Assembly: GCA_019973155.2 (NCBI GenBank)
Contig: BPQB01000005.1
Location: 248,001-312,000 of the forward strand
DNA: 64,000 nucleotides
Source of the DNA: Phanerochaete sordida
Lineage: Eukaryota; Basidiomycota; Agaricomycetes; Polyporales; Phanerochaetaceae
Direction of reading: 5' to 3'
Of the stretch, positions 45,117 to 55,632 are shown piece by piece; position 1 is the first letter of the stretch, and every line of letters begins with the position of its first letter. The position numbers and the translations under genes are program-made. Below the pieces are notes generated by a model. It was not told where the DNA came from. It saw only the letters and a list, made by a program, of their open reading frames with translations, and did no database searches.

Positions 45117-46571
45117 ACGCGCCCGCACCATCCCCGCATTTGCAGCACTCATCTTCCCGCCAGCACGTCCGGAAGACCTTATCTATTACTATTGCAAGTT
45201 TTCTACGTGTTGAAGAACACCCCTGTCGTTCGTATCGAACATCCAGCATCAGGGCACAACCAAGGATCAGAACAAACCCTCATTGCATGACAAGTACCCC
45301 CATCTTGAGCAGATATCACTACTTCTCGGCTTCGGAATGAACAAACGAAAGAATGCCTTAATCTCCGCAAGCTCCAGCGCACGGTTTATAGCTCGTGACT
45401 GTAGCCATCTCTGTACGTACTCTTACATCGAGCGTCACCCTCAGTTCTAATCGATGCTTCACCTCACAGCTCGCAAGCATGTATCATACCAAGAGTTCCG
45501 CTCTGCAACGCTCCACTGTAGGCTGTACGATAGTCTCTGCCTAGCTCTCCCAGCTTCCCAGCCCCGTTCTCGGATCCGGTTTCTCGCAAGCAGTTTTCAA
45601 GCCCTTTCCCCCACTCCTGTGCCGCGAACATGACGGACACATGCCCACGCTCCATTTATTGCTCACCATCTTGGATCTCCTGGGTCTCAATCCCACGCCG
45701 CAGCACTGCTCCATCTGCCCCGTGCGACACTCGCTCCCCAAGTCCTCGCAACTCGTCCGCATCTTCGCCAAATATTCTGCCTCATCTGGATACGCCGCGG
45801 CCCATTAATCTGGAGCGGTGTTTGACTTATCTTTCACTATTCTCCTCTCCTTCTTTGTTCCGTGCTCTTTGCGCATGCTCTACTGTTGCACGACTAGTAT
45901 CGCCCTTCGCTCCTACTTCGTCCTTCCTGCTGTGCCATATTCATCATTCATGACCTCTTCGTTACTCAGCTTCCCCAGACCCTACTGTAACGACCTCTGT
46001 ACGGTTTCCCGCTCTTCTCTCGCAGATCCCGGCACCGTTATTCTCCGTTTCCCCCTTCCGTAGCTTACAAGTCTCGCTTCGTAGTGCCATAGCTTTAGTT
46101 AAGCCTTCTGCTGTATGTAGTACTGTTTACGACGCACATTAATGCGACCAACCAACAAGATTCCGCGGCTGTTTGCGAGTATGTACGCAGGAACGACGGG
46201 GGTCGGCTGCTGCAGCGATCGAGCCGAGATCGAGGTGTAGGCGATGCCTCCGGGCTGGGCGAAGCAAGGCACCCTCCGCGCTTCGGCTTTTCGTCTTTCT
46301 CGCGTGCTGTCACATCGCATAATCCCTTCATCACCCCGCGCGAGTCACCTGCAGTCGCTTTTATTGCAAGCGTGCTACGGAGCAGTGGGCAGCAGGACAG
46401 CTTTGGTATAGGTGCGCGTGCAATGTCCCGTGGACGGCAGCCAAGACGTGCTGACTGCGGCCGTGCTGGCAGACAGAAATTGTAGACCAGGTATGTCCTC
46501 TGTGTCTCAGGGGAAAGACTATGTAACCTACGAGAGGCCTACCATGTGCAGACACCCTAGAGCTCGCAGAC
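45117..46571. other. long intergenic region upstream of SER1
   Basis: About 1.45 kb. The middle (45640-46080) is CT-rich on the plus strand, which produces Ser/Pro/Leu-rich open frames without family features. Close to SER1 a likely 5' UTR intron is visible (donor GTATGTCC at 46491, acceptor near 46552). Confidence 0.45.
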
Positions 46572-47936
46572 ATGTCGACCCCCGCATCCAACGACCGCGT
46601 TATCAACTTTGGCGCAGGGCCCTCCGCGCTGCCCCTGCCCGTGCTCGAGCAGTCCCAGGAGGGTCTCCTCAACTTCGAGCACACCGGCATCGGCATCGCC
46701 GAGATCTCGCACCGCTCGCCCGAGTTCACGGCCTTCCTCGCGCAGGTCGAGGCGAACATCCGCGCGCAGCTCGCCGTCCCGCCGACGCACGCGATCCTCT
46801 TCACGCAGGGCGGCGGCTCCGCGCAGTTCGCCGCCGTCGTCCTCAACATGCTCGCGCGCTACAAGCTGCTGCACCCCGAGCGCGCGGGCGCGGACACGCC
46901 CCTCGACTACGTCGTCACTGGCTCGTGGAGCAAGAAGGCCGCGGAGGAGGCGCGCCGGCTCACGCTCGGCGGGCACGCGCGCGTGCACGTCGCCGCCGAC
47001 GCGCGCGCGCACTCGGCCGACGGGAAGACGTTCGACACCATCCCGCCGCGCTCCGCGTACACCTTCTCGGCGGACCCCGCGCTCGTGTACTACTGCGAGA
47101 ACGAGACGGTCGACGGCGTCGAGTTCTCGCACGAGGAGGGCGCGCCCACGGCGTTCCCGTTCGACCTGCTCAACCCCTCCGGCGAGCCGAAGCTGCTGCC
47201 GCTCGTCGCGGACTACTCGTCGTCGTTCATGTGCCGGCCGATCCCGCGCCTCGCGGAGCACGCGGTCATCTACGCCGGCGCGCAGAAGAACATCGGGCCC
47301 GCGGGCGTGACGGTGCTGATCGTGCGCCAGGACTGCCTCGTCGACGTCGATGCCGCTGCGCGGCTTGGTGCGCTGCCCGTCCCGACGATGTTCTCCTGGA
47401 AGACGCTCGCGGACTCGAAGAGCCTGTACAACACGCCGAGCGTGCTCTCGATCTACGTCACCGGCCTCGTCCTCGAGCGCATGAAGGCGCTTGGCGGCCC
47501 TCAGTACTACGAGGAGCTGAACCGCAAGAAGGCGCTCAAGGTGTACGCAGCCGTCAACGACGGACAGGAGAAGGGTGTGTTCAAGAAGAAGGTCAAGGAT
47601 GGCTCGGAGAGCTGGATGAACGTCGTGTTCGAAGTCCTGGGAGAGGGCGCGGAGAAGCGGTTCTTGGACGGCGCAAAAGAGCGTGGCATGGCAGGCTTGA
47701 AAGGCCATAGGTGCGTACTCTCGTACTCTTTGTAAGATCTCACGCTGACGGACCGTGAATGCAGATCGGTCGGCGGTATGTGTGCTTTCTGAGAAAGTGT
47801 CATGTCGTCTCACTCACCTTGTCCGTTCGCAGGTATTCGCATCTCGCTGTACAACGCAATCACCGAAGAGCAAGCGGACAAGATAGTAGAATATATGAAC
47901 TGGTTCGTCGCCGAGGAATTGAAAAACAAGCAGTAA
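46572..47936 (+). CDS. SER1: phosphoserine aminotransferase
   Basis: Three exons (46572-47710, 47765-47775, 47833-47936) give 417 aa. The N-terminus reads VINFGAGPSALPLPVLEQ, with TGIGIAEISHRSPEF and LFTQGGGSAQFAAV, the PLP phosphate-binding region VADYSSSFMCRPI and the PLP-lysine motif YAGAQKNIGPAGVTVL. The end is GGIRISLYNAITEEQADKIV. The enzyme converts 3-phosphohydroxypyruvate and glutamate to phosphoserine in serine synthesis. Exon 1 codes for nine tenths of the protein; exon 2 is only 11 bases but restores the conserved SVGGIRIS. The coding region is more GC-rich than its flanks, with strong third-position G/C bias, as expected for a highly expressed gene. Confidence 0.94.
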
Positions 47937-48232
47937 TGCAATAGAACGACACCTCTGTACTTATATCAGTGCTTCATCGAAATGTCATCTCATGGTAGCG
48001 CAAGCTAGGGCGTGACAGCGAAACCACCCCGCAAATGGCGTGAATTGAACCCTGACGCGCTCAAGGCGGCATCCTTGCTAGCAGCCCCCTTGACCAGAAA
48101 AAAGCGTCCAATCCGCTGTACAGATGACGAAGTGGTAGTCGAGCAAGTCGTACAAAACGAGATGCATTACAGGAGATGAGGTATGTAGGAATACTGTGTA
48201 GAGTGGTGTGTATAGAGACAACAAATGTTCCT
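47937..48232. other. 3' flanks of convergent SER1 and SAP-domain genes
   Basis: About 295 bases. A T-loop-like string at 48041-48053 is not part of a tRNA. Confidence 0.5.
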
Positions 48233-49214
48233 CTAGAGGGTCTCGGCTGTCTTCTCGGAGACAGACTTATCGTCGTGCTCCTTTCCGTAGGCCGATTTTG
48301 GTGCGAAAAGACCCGCGAGCACCCAGGAGCCTCCAAGGAGGCCCAGTAGCGCAAGCACGCCGTTCCGCTCATCCTTATCGAGCGTGCGGGAGTGGTGATG
48401 CTCATGCGAGCCAGAGGTCTGGGTGGTCTCAGCGATGCCCTCGAGAAGCTCTTGCGGCAACTGCTTTCCAGGAAGGGCAATGTTCGCGGTCTCCGGGAAG
48501 AGGTCGTTGATGAGCCCGATGAATCCGCCCTTTTTCTGCGCAGGTTGTGCAGAGGTGGAAGGGGCGGGGGTGTCGGGATAGAGATTGTGTGAAGGGCCGC
48601 CGCCAATGAGGGTCTCCGTTCCGGCTACGGCGAGGACCTTGGGGTTTGATGGTTGCTCAACCTCAGGAGGAGCAGACTCTGCCTTGATCTTGGAAGAGTC
48701 CCAAAGGTCGGGCACGAACGGCTGCGATCGACGGTCAAGGTCGCGTACAATGCGGGTAAGACGCGTGCAGACTTACGACTGCGACTGGGCGTTCCGGCAC
48801 CGGGTGGTACGCGCTCGGGATCTTGACGTTCAAGAATTCCTTGGGATAGGAAACAGGTGGGGCCTGCGAACCTGACGGGGCGCTGGCTGCCTCGGTAGTG
48901 GAAGCATGCCGCACTTGCTGGTGCTTAGGGACGGGTGTTGGGCTCTGGATGGACTGCTCGCGGTCGTACTCCTGCAGGCGCGTGATAAGGGTAGCCTTGC
49001 TGCCGGTCCTGCACAGGATAGGATGGGGAATGTGAGCTAAAAGTGGAGGATCGGGACGAACGGAGACTGACTGCAAGAGTCCGCGCTTTTTCGCTTCTCT
49101 TTTCAGAGCAGAGTGGGTCTCGGTAGACCAGTCGCGGGTGAGGAGAACGGTGGACACGAAGGTCCGGCGCTGTGCGACGTGTCTGAGGTTGGTGTTGAAG
49201 GCCTGGCGCAACAT
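48233..49214 (-). CDS. SAP-domain protein, probably mitochondrial membrane
   Basis: Three exons on the minus strand (49214-49072, 49008-48777, 48721-48233) give 287 aa. The N-terminus MLRQAFNTNLRHVAQRRT looks like a mitochondrial presequence. A SAP domain follows at about residues 30-65 (TETHSALKREAKKRGLLQ, TGSKATLITRLQEYD), split by the first intron. The C-terminal half is Pro/Ser-rich, then has one likely membrane helix (VLALLGLLGGSWVLAGLFAP) near the end, and a charged tail. SAP motifs bind DNA or RNA, so a mitochondrial nucleoid or membrane tether is a possibility. I do not know a yeast counterpart by name. Confidence 0.72.
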
Positions 49215-50312
49215 GGTGTGGTGATAGTCTGAAAGACGTTGGAGGACGAAGTGAAGCCGGGCTCTGCGTGGTGGCGCCTATGCCACGTGGGATACCTCAA
49301 CTGAGGGGCACGATGACGTCTCCGGATTTCTGGCCTCACTCGCGTCCACCTGCGCGTCTCCAGGACCGCCACCAGGGAACTCTTCGTCGTCGAACGCAGC
49401 GACGAACAAAGAAGAGGAATAGGAGGGAAATAAAATAGAAACCTATAACAAAGTAGGCCGTAATAACCAGGCCCTATACAGTAGCAGCGGACCAGCGCCA
49501 TGTACAGTACCATAATAATCGTCCTTGGAAAAGCTGAGCCGCCTCGTGTTCCGGCTTGCCTCGTGTCGATGCCCATTCTCAGCAGAGGCCCGTAACTCTT
49601 CTCTTCTCCTGACTTCCACCAGTGATACCCCCTCGCCTCGCCCTGGACCACTTCCGCTGCCTGGTGTAGCCATGTTAACATCACCTGCGTGCGTGATCGC
49701 GTTCATACAACGCTCACCTATGCGCTGACTCTCTCTCTGCAGTGCATCTAATGCAAGCCTCCCGTCCCAAGGCGGGTTCTGGGGGAGGTTTCGCTCACCC
49801 AAGGGGGGTAGAGACATGAAGCTGGAGCAGCCACAACAACCACCCCCGATGGCAGTGGCTAGGCAAAGGCTGCTGACCCTTGCGTTCAGCGACATGGAGA
49901 CTATCCGAATAGTGGGTCTTCTCGTCATCGCTGCTGCGATACAGCGCCTGATATATCGTGTGCACAGCTTCCATCCACCTATGCAGTAAGCTCCCATGGC
50001 CCGGAACAATGACAGCGACGTTACTTACTTCTTGTAAAGGAACTTGACGCTCTTGCTCGCGATTGGCTGAAACCGCCACCGGATGCCCTTTTCAGTTTGC
50101 GGGTTCCCGTCGAGTACGCTTCTCTTGCAGCTTCGGTGCGCTATCTCTGTTGGAGAGTCCTTGCGTGCCATTCGATTGACTGGCCTGTAGCGTCTCGTCT
50201 CTACGCCTTATATCTACGTGAGTTGTGGCCACGCACCCGCAGATTTCTGGGTCTGCTCAGCTCATTTCTGGAAATCTAGCTGTCCGGAGATGATACCTAC
50301 CAGATTGCTATA
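49215..50312. other. intergenic region with a weak minus-strand open frame
   Basis: About 1.1 kb between divergent genes. A 188-codon frame on the minus strand (49443-50009) contains a coding-like stretch (LALDALQRESQRIGERC) but has no recognised domain, no clear start context and overlaps other frames. I leave it as unproven. Confidence 0.4.
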
Positions 50313-51598
50313 ATGGGCGTTCAGGGCCTCAGAGTAGAAATCGTGTCGGATGGCCCGCCACCGCCAGAAGATGAGCCACCGTGAGCACAGCCGGATTTCT
50401 GGTACTATCGTTTATCTGGGTAACTGACCACTGTTTATATCTTGCAGCCCGCCACCGTAAGTCCTTCAGGTTCATACCATGTCATCTAATCGTACGAACG
50501 TCATACGCAGGCCCCCGCCGATCCTCGAGATGCCGGCGACCTTCAACCTAGAATTAAACCCCGGACAATATGTAGCCCTAGACACCACTATTTCATCGGA
50601 TGAATGTGATATGGCCCGTATGGAGGACGGGACGACGGTCGACGGTCAGTTTTGGGGAAAACTGAACATCGTCCATCAAGGCGACACCCACACGATGGAG
50701 TTCAGCGGAACGCGGATCGTCAACGAAGACGAGGTCTCGCCAGACCTTCTCGTCGACTCGAAGGTCATCACCAAGCTTGCCGCTGCGGCCAAGCCAGCGA
50801 CGGCCAAATGTCACCTGAGCATCCTCGCTCCAAGCGCGCAGTACTGCGACGTGACACTGTCCTGCTCGACGCTCTGGAGCCTCGGAATGACATGGCCCAC
50901 GGCCGAGCCGCTCGCAGAGAACAAGGTCAAATACTTCTTGCGTGTGCACCCCGGTGGTGCAGCCGAGCACTTCGAGACTCAGATCACCTGCACATCACTG
51001 TACTACGAGGCGATGTACGCTTCTCCCTTCATTCGTGCATTCGACGACGCGTGCTGACAATTGCCCCCTCGGGCGCGCCCGCCAGCCCGGATCCCGCGTT
51101 CGTCGACCCGCAGGAGTTCGTCGCGCCGCGCAACGGCTTCGCGATGTCCTTCCGGGACTTCATCCCGCACCTCGGCAACGTGCTCGACCAGCTGGGCATG
51201 TCGCTGCACGCGCGGACGAACTTCATCAAGTGAGTCTTCTGTCTCGCGCGCGCGCGCGCGTTAGGGGAGCGCACGCTGACGGACGCGCGCGGCCCGCGTC
51301 GCCTGTTAGCAACAACATGAGCGCGTTCGCGCAGCACAGGAACATCGCGTACCGGTTCCTGTCGCCGAGCAAGATCGCGGCCGCGATCGACATCTCCGTC
51401 ACGGTCGAGAACTGCGTCTTCACGCGCGTCTTCCTCATGTTCCGCGGCGTTTCTGATGACGAGCTCTCCGTGTTCGAGGGCCGCGGCGAGAAGGAGGCGA
51501 ATCAGGTCAACTGGAGGGAGCAGATTGGTTGGTCCGAGCTCTCCAAGGATCCGACGCAATTCCGGGTGCTCGAGACCTCCATTCTCGAGCTCACGTAG
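50313..51598 (+). CDS. conserved-looking protein of unknown function
   Basis: Five exons (50313-50380, 50448-50456, 50511-51014, 51086-51229, 51310-51598) give 337 aa. The N-terminus is MGVQGLRVEIVSDGPPPP followed by a run of prolines built across a 9-base exon. The folded part reads FNLELNPGQYVALDTTISS, LNIVHQGDTHTMEFSGTRI, CHLSILAPSAQYCDVTLSC, YFLRVHPGGAAEHFETQIT, FAMSFRDFIPHLGNVLDQL and FINNNMSAFAQHRNIAYRF, IDISVTVENCVFTRVFLMF. The alternating hydrophobic pattern suggests a mostly beta domain followed by helices. No known family comes to mind. Exon borders are canonical and phases close, so the gene model is better supported than its function. Confidence 0.65.
51245..51260. repeat. (CG)8 dinucleotide run in an intron
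   Basis: Eight CG steps in the last intron of the unnamed gene at 50313-51598. A short simple-sequence repeat likely to vary between strains. Confidence 0.8.
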
Positions 51599-52051
51599 GA
51601 GGGGAGGGTCAGCGACGCCGTTCCAGAGGATGGACAGTGGGTCGTCATCTTAACTCCGGTAGTTCAAGAGCATCCCTTTGCCTCACTCCTGATGAATTTA
51701 TGCCCTAGTGTTATGCTTCTCCACGCCGTTGATACCGTAATGTAGTCGCTTGGAAGGTTCTCTTCCGTTTTGTACCGTTAGACCATACCCTCGATGTTTC
51801 AGTGTCAAGTAACAGCGCTCGTCGAATCACAGCGGGCGCATCCAAATTCCACACAGTCGACGATCGGCAAAGGTAGAAATGTGCTTTCATCCATTCAGTC
51901 CCTAGCACAGAACGAAAAACAGAGCTAATCCAGTGATACATGTATCCGGGAGAACTACACGCTATATGCTACAATTATGAAGTCGAAACTTGAAGATAGC
52001 GGTAGGAAAGGGCATGTATCCCGAGCCTCAAACAGGCTGATCGCGTGTGGC
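51599..52051. other. 3' flanks of two convergent unnamed genes
   Basis: About 450 bases, AT-richer; no gene seen. Confidence 0.5.
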
Positions 52052-54078
52052 TCAGCCCGTCTGCAGATGGTTGTGGTATATTCGCAAAGGTTCCGAGATG
52101 TCGTCCCGCGCTATTGAGTCCGGCGCCGGCGCTAGTCTGCGTTTCTTCGCGGGCGGTCGCGCGTATGGCGACGAGTGCGCGTGCGATGGCACGGATCGCA
52201 GGGGTCCACTACCGTCGAAGGCGAGCAGGCGCGACTGGGAGAGGGGGAGGTCGAACGGGCCCGGTGCGTAGCCGCCGTGCGCGAGATCCTGCGCGGCGAC
52301 GTACAGCGGCGGCGACGCACTCTGCATGCGCGACGATGCGGTGTTGATGGACATGGCGTCCTCGCCGGAGAGGTCGCTCGCCATCGAGTGCCACGCGTCC
52401 TCGCCCTCGCTCTCGGTGCGCAGCGGCGTCGACGCCTTGCGCTTGCCCGCTTTCTTGCTGCCGATCATGCCCGAAAGCGCGGACGGGTCGACCTCGGCGG
52501 GCACCTCGTGCACGTACTGCTCGGCCTGGAAGGTCGGCATGTACACGACCGCCTTGCGGCCGTTGCCGTCCCCGTCCGCGTCGACGCTGACTGTGCCGAA
52601 GGGGTCGAGACTCGAGTGTTTCCCACGCAAAAAGGGACTGACACCTGTGCGTTTCTTGACTTCGTCGATAATCACGTCCAGGCCCTTGCCGGTGACGTAG
52701 GTCCGTACCCATTCCTCAGGGTCGAGATCCTCGCGCGACGATGCGTCGTAGTTAACGCGGGGATGGTGTCTCTGCTGCGAAGACGAAGGGGCAGACGCGT
52801 CGACGACCTCGAGGAGGCCTTGGGTTTGGAGCCGGCGCTGGAGCGCCAAAGCGACCGTCCGAAGACGTCCGTCGTGCATCCCGAGGACCGAAATTGCCTC
52901 CGCTCGGCGCGCCCAGTACGAAAATTGGGTGTTTGACCAACCGGACAAGGTCAGCACTGTTGTCCGACTAAGCGTCACCTGTCCCGAAGGTGCGGGCTCG
53001 TGCGCATGGGAGAGGGTCTTCAGCGGATTGTACGGGTGTCTATAATGAGAGAGAAGACACGGTGAGAACGCGACATTGAAAGCGGTGCTATGCAGATAGA
53101 TAGCAGAGACAGGTGAAAGGAAACTTACGGTACGAAAGTCCGAAGAACGCTCTTTACAACTTCCACCTTGACAAGGAAGTCGATAACGGAGGCACTCTCG
53201 CCCTTGTTGACTACAAATGAGTCGGTCGCGGAGCCGTTCGCGTCCGTTCGCGACTTGGTCTTCTGTGACGTTGTCCGCCGTTCGGCCAAACGAGAAGAAA
53301 AGATGTGCCATCGGTGCTCGCCGAGTTTCTCCCGGATGAAGTCGGCCGCGTATGGGTCAAGCTTCGAGCTCGCCTTCTCTGACTTTTGTCGCTGAAACAT
53401 GGGGTCAGTGGGAGTCGCGACTGAATGGTGGCGCGGTGTACATACGTCTGCTTGGAAGGCGATCGTGTGCTCGTGTGTCTTTGCGCCTGTTACCACTAGG
53501 GGAAACATCGCAAAGCCGGGGTTCTGTGCCTGGGGCGGCGACGGCGAGAGATCTGGGTGGTGGACGACGGGCTCTGGGATGAGCTCAATCGTCTGCTCTG
53601 GCGTGTGCGGAAGTGACTCCTCGAGTGGTGAGGGTGTCGGGTCCATAATGGACGGAGGTGGCGTCGTCCACTGCTGCAGCTGGTCGAGGGTCTGTGGCGG
53701 GCAGGCGTATTGCGGGCTGCTGCCGCCAGAGTAGGGCATGGGCGACTGCTGGTTGCACTGTGCGACGTCTGGCCATGCGAGGTTGAGGTCGTGGCCGAGC
53801 ATCTGGTGCATGGCGAGGACACCCTCGAAGAGCGGGTGGGCCTGGGGGCCGTTGAGGGAGTGGGGCATGGGGAACGCGCCATGGCTGGTGAAGTCGTAGG
53901 AGGACGGGGGGAGGGGGGTCTCGAGGGGAAGAGGAATGTGGGGCATCTGCATGTGCGCGGCGAAGTCTGGCGGCGGCTGCATGATGCGGTAGTCGTACTG
54001 GCTGTGGTTGTGGTCCATGGCCGGGTGTTGGGAGACTGGGACTGGCTGAAGCGAGGGAGGCTCTGTGGAAGAGGCCAT
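52052..54078 (-). CDS. large disordered nuclear-type protein of unknown function
   Basis: Three exons on the minus strand (54078-53446, 53391-53129, 53039-52052) give 627 aa. The first 210 residues are rich in Pro, His, Gln and Ser (activation-domain-like composition). Exon 2 codes a compact region (LDPYAADFIREKLGEHRWH, IFSSRLAERRT). The third exon begins with the most structured part: PYNPLKTLSHAHEPAP, GQVTLSRTTVLTLSGWSNTQ, FSYWARRAEAISVLGMHD, LRTVALALQRRLQTQGLLE, then DPEEWVRTYVTGKGLDVI and TFQAEQYVHEVP. Basic patches (KKAGKRKAS, PPAKKRRLAP) suggest a nuclear protein. I cannot assign a DNA-binding family; a transcription regulator is an inference from composition. A TTG-start extension at 54105 is not used. 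Confidence 0.65.
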
Positions 54079-54508
54079 CTGAGCGTATTTTGTGCAGTCT
54101 GCCAACGTTGGCCGACCACGAGGGGCAGCCCAAGGTCAAAATGTATCCCGGCCGAAATTGGTTCTCCCACAAATCCTCCCGCCCAGAAAGGCAGCCAGCC
54201 TGCGCCAGATCGCGATCGGCCCCTCGCTTTGGAAATTCGCTGTAAGATTTCCCTGTCATCGTGACGTCCTTTGAAGAGCCCTTCATTTCATTTTCTATCC
54301 TGTCACGCTCGATTCTTATCGACCGTGCCACATCACCCGCCCCTGACCCTAACCCTGCCCGTGTCCCCTCGGCTGTCTCGACGCGCTTCGCCTGCCACGG
54401 CAACCAGCAGACGGTCGTGTAGCACGTCCTGCCCAGCGAGCAACAGCACAGACTCCTCGCTCTCTGTCCTCTCCCTCCACGTCCTGTCTGCACACACCAC
54501 CCACAAAA
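54079..54508. other. divergent promoter region of two unnamed genes
   Basis: About 430 bases. Contains CCCTAACCCT at about 54346-54355, which resembles the telomere repeat but is only about two units. Confidence 0.45.
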
Positions 54509-55131
54509 ATGAACTCCCGCAACGCCACCAACCACTACGACCGCCAGTACTCGGGGTTGGTGTCCCGCCGTCACTAATACCTTCGTTGCATCTCTGACAC
54601 CACGTTCGACGCTCCGCCTGTCCCTTGCCAGCAGGAACGTCAGAAGGAGCATCGAATCGTCACACATTGACGACACGGCTTCCATCGCCGAGAGTGTTAT
54701 CGCCCCGCTCCCAGAGCCACGACTCCCGGACCTTGACCTCCCACAGTCAGAGCTTGATCTCACCACTACCTTTGAGTCGATCCTGGCAGAGTCCATCGCC
54801 TCCGGCAGTGCCGCCACCGAGCCCGAGTAAGTCAAAACTTCTCGCTCTTCTTCTCCGCCTTCTCGCGCGAGCGCGTACCCAAGACGCGCTCGCCGATGCC
54901 AATCCACCCCTGTCCTCGCGCTGATTAACCTTCGATGCGCTGTCAAACAGGACCGAGAAGGTCAACAAACGCGCCAGCAACGTACTGAAGCTCGCCCAGG
55001 AGAACGAGAAGCTCAAGGAGGAGCTGGCGGCGATGAACGCTCGGATCGAGGCAGCAGAGCGGAAGCAGCGGGAGCTCAGGCAGCGGGAGGCTGCGCTGCA
55101 AGGTGGCACCAAGGCTGCGACCGACTCCTGA
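54509..55131 (+). CDS. small coiled-coil protein of unknown function
   Basis: Three exons (54509-54555, 54632-54826, 54951-55131) give 140 aa. The first half is polar (MNSRNATNHYDRQYSG, SSHIDDTASIAESVI). The C-terminal half forms a clear coiled coil (ASNVLKLAQENEKLKEEL, RIEAAERKQRELRQREAAL) and ends QGGTKAATDS. No family recognised. Phases close and the splice sites are canonical. Confidence 0.62.
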
Positions 55132-55632
55132 CAGAAGAAAGAAATACGAAACGGATCTAGACTTGGATTGGACCCCCTCACACTCATACCATACCCCGCA
55201 TCATCCATCGCATATACTGCAAGTGTAGTAATCGTTTTCCACCCGCTTGTCACCCCTGGGCCTGTACAACATATAATTCGTCGTCATGAGATGGACGCCA
55301 TGTGCTGCGACTAACGTTGGGCCTGGGCTAGCCCGTCGCCGTGAGCTACGGACGCACTTTGAGGGTGTCTCTTTGCTAGCGCGTCGCGCATATTTGCCAT
55401 CGTTTCCGTAGGGTCCTGGCAGGATCCGGCCTGGCCCAGGATGTCTGATACCGTCGGAGGTGGACCTGCCGCTAAAACGGAAAAGCGAAGAGGCCCTGCT
55501 CCACACCGACGCACCCTCTTTCCTGCCTGCGATCGGGGCTGGGGGCCCTGATCCCCCAGCCCAATTTCTCTGACCCAGACCGCCACGAGTCCCGCCCCCG
55601 CCTCCTCCCCGCCCCCACCTTTGCTGCACATC
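55132..55632. other. intergenic region upstream of the oxidoreductase gene
   Basis: About 500 bases with a CT-rich end that is probably the leader of the next gene. Confidence 0.5.

Noticed and set aside
45630..45953. 107-codon Ser/Pro/Leu-rich plus frame
   Set aside because: Explained by CT-rich composition of the region upstream of SER1; no supporting motif.
46557..47813. 418-codon minus-strand frame opposite SER1
   Set aside because: Shadow of the SER1 coding sequence caused by strong third-position GC bias; no homology pattern.
48035..48065. tRNA-like T-loop (GGGTTCAATTC on the minus strand)
   Set aside because: The flanking bases do not form a T stem, and no acceptor or anticodon stem can be built around it.
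49443..50009. 188-codon minus-strand frame between the SAP-domain and unnamed genes
   Set aside because: No domain, overlapping competing frames, uncertain start. Kept only as a note; transcript data would decide.
54343..54358. Telomere-like CCCTAACCCT
   Set aside because: Only about two degenerate units in a promoter region; not evidence of a telomere or fusion point.
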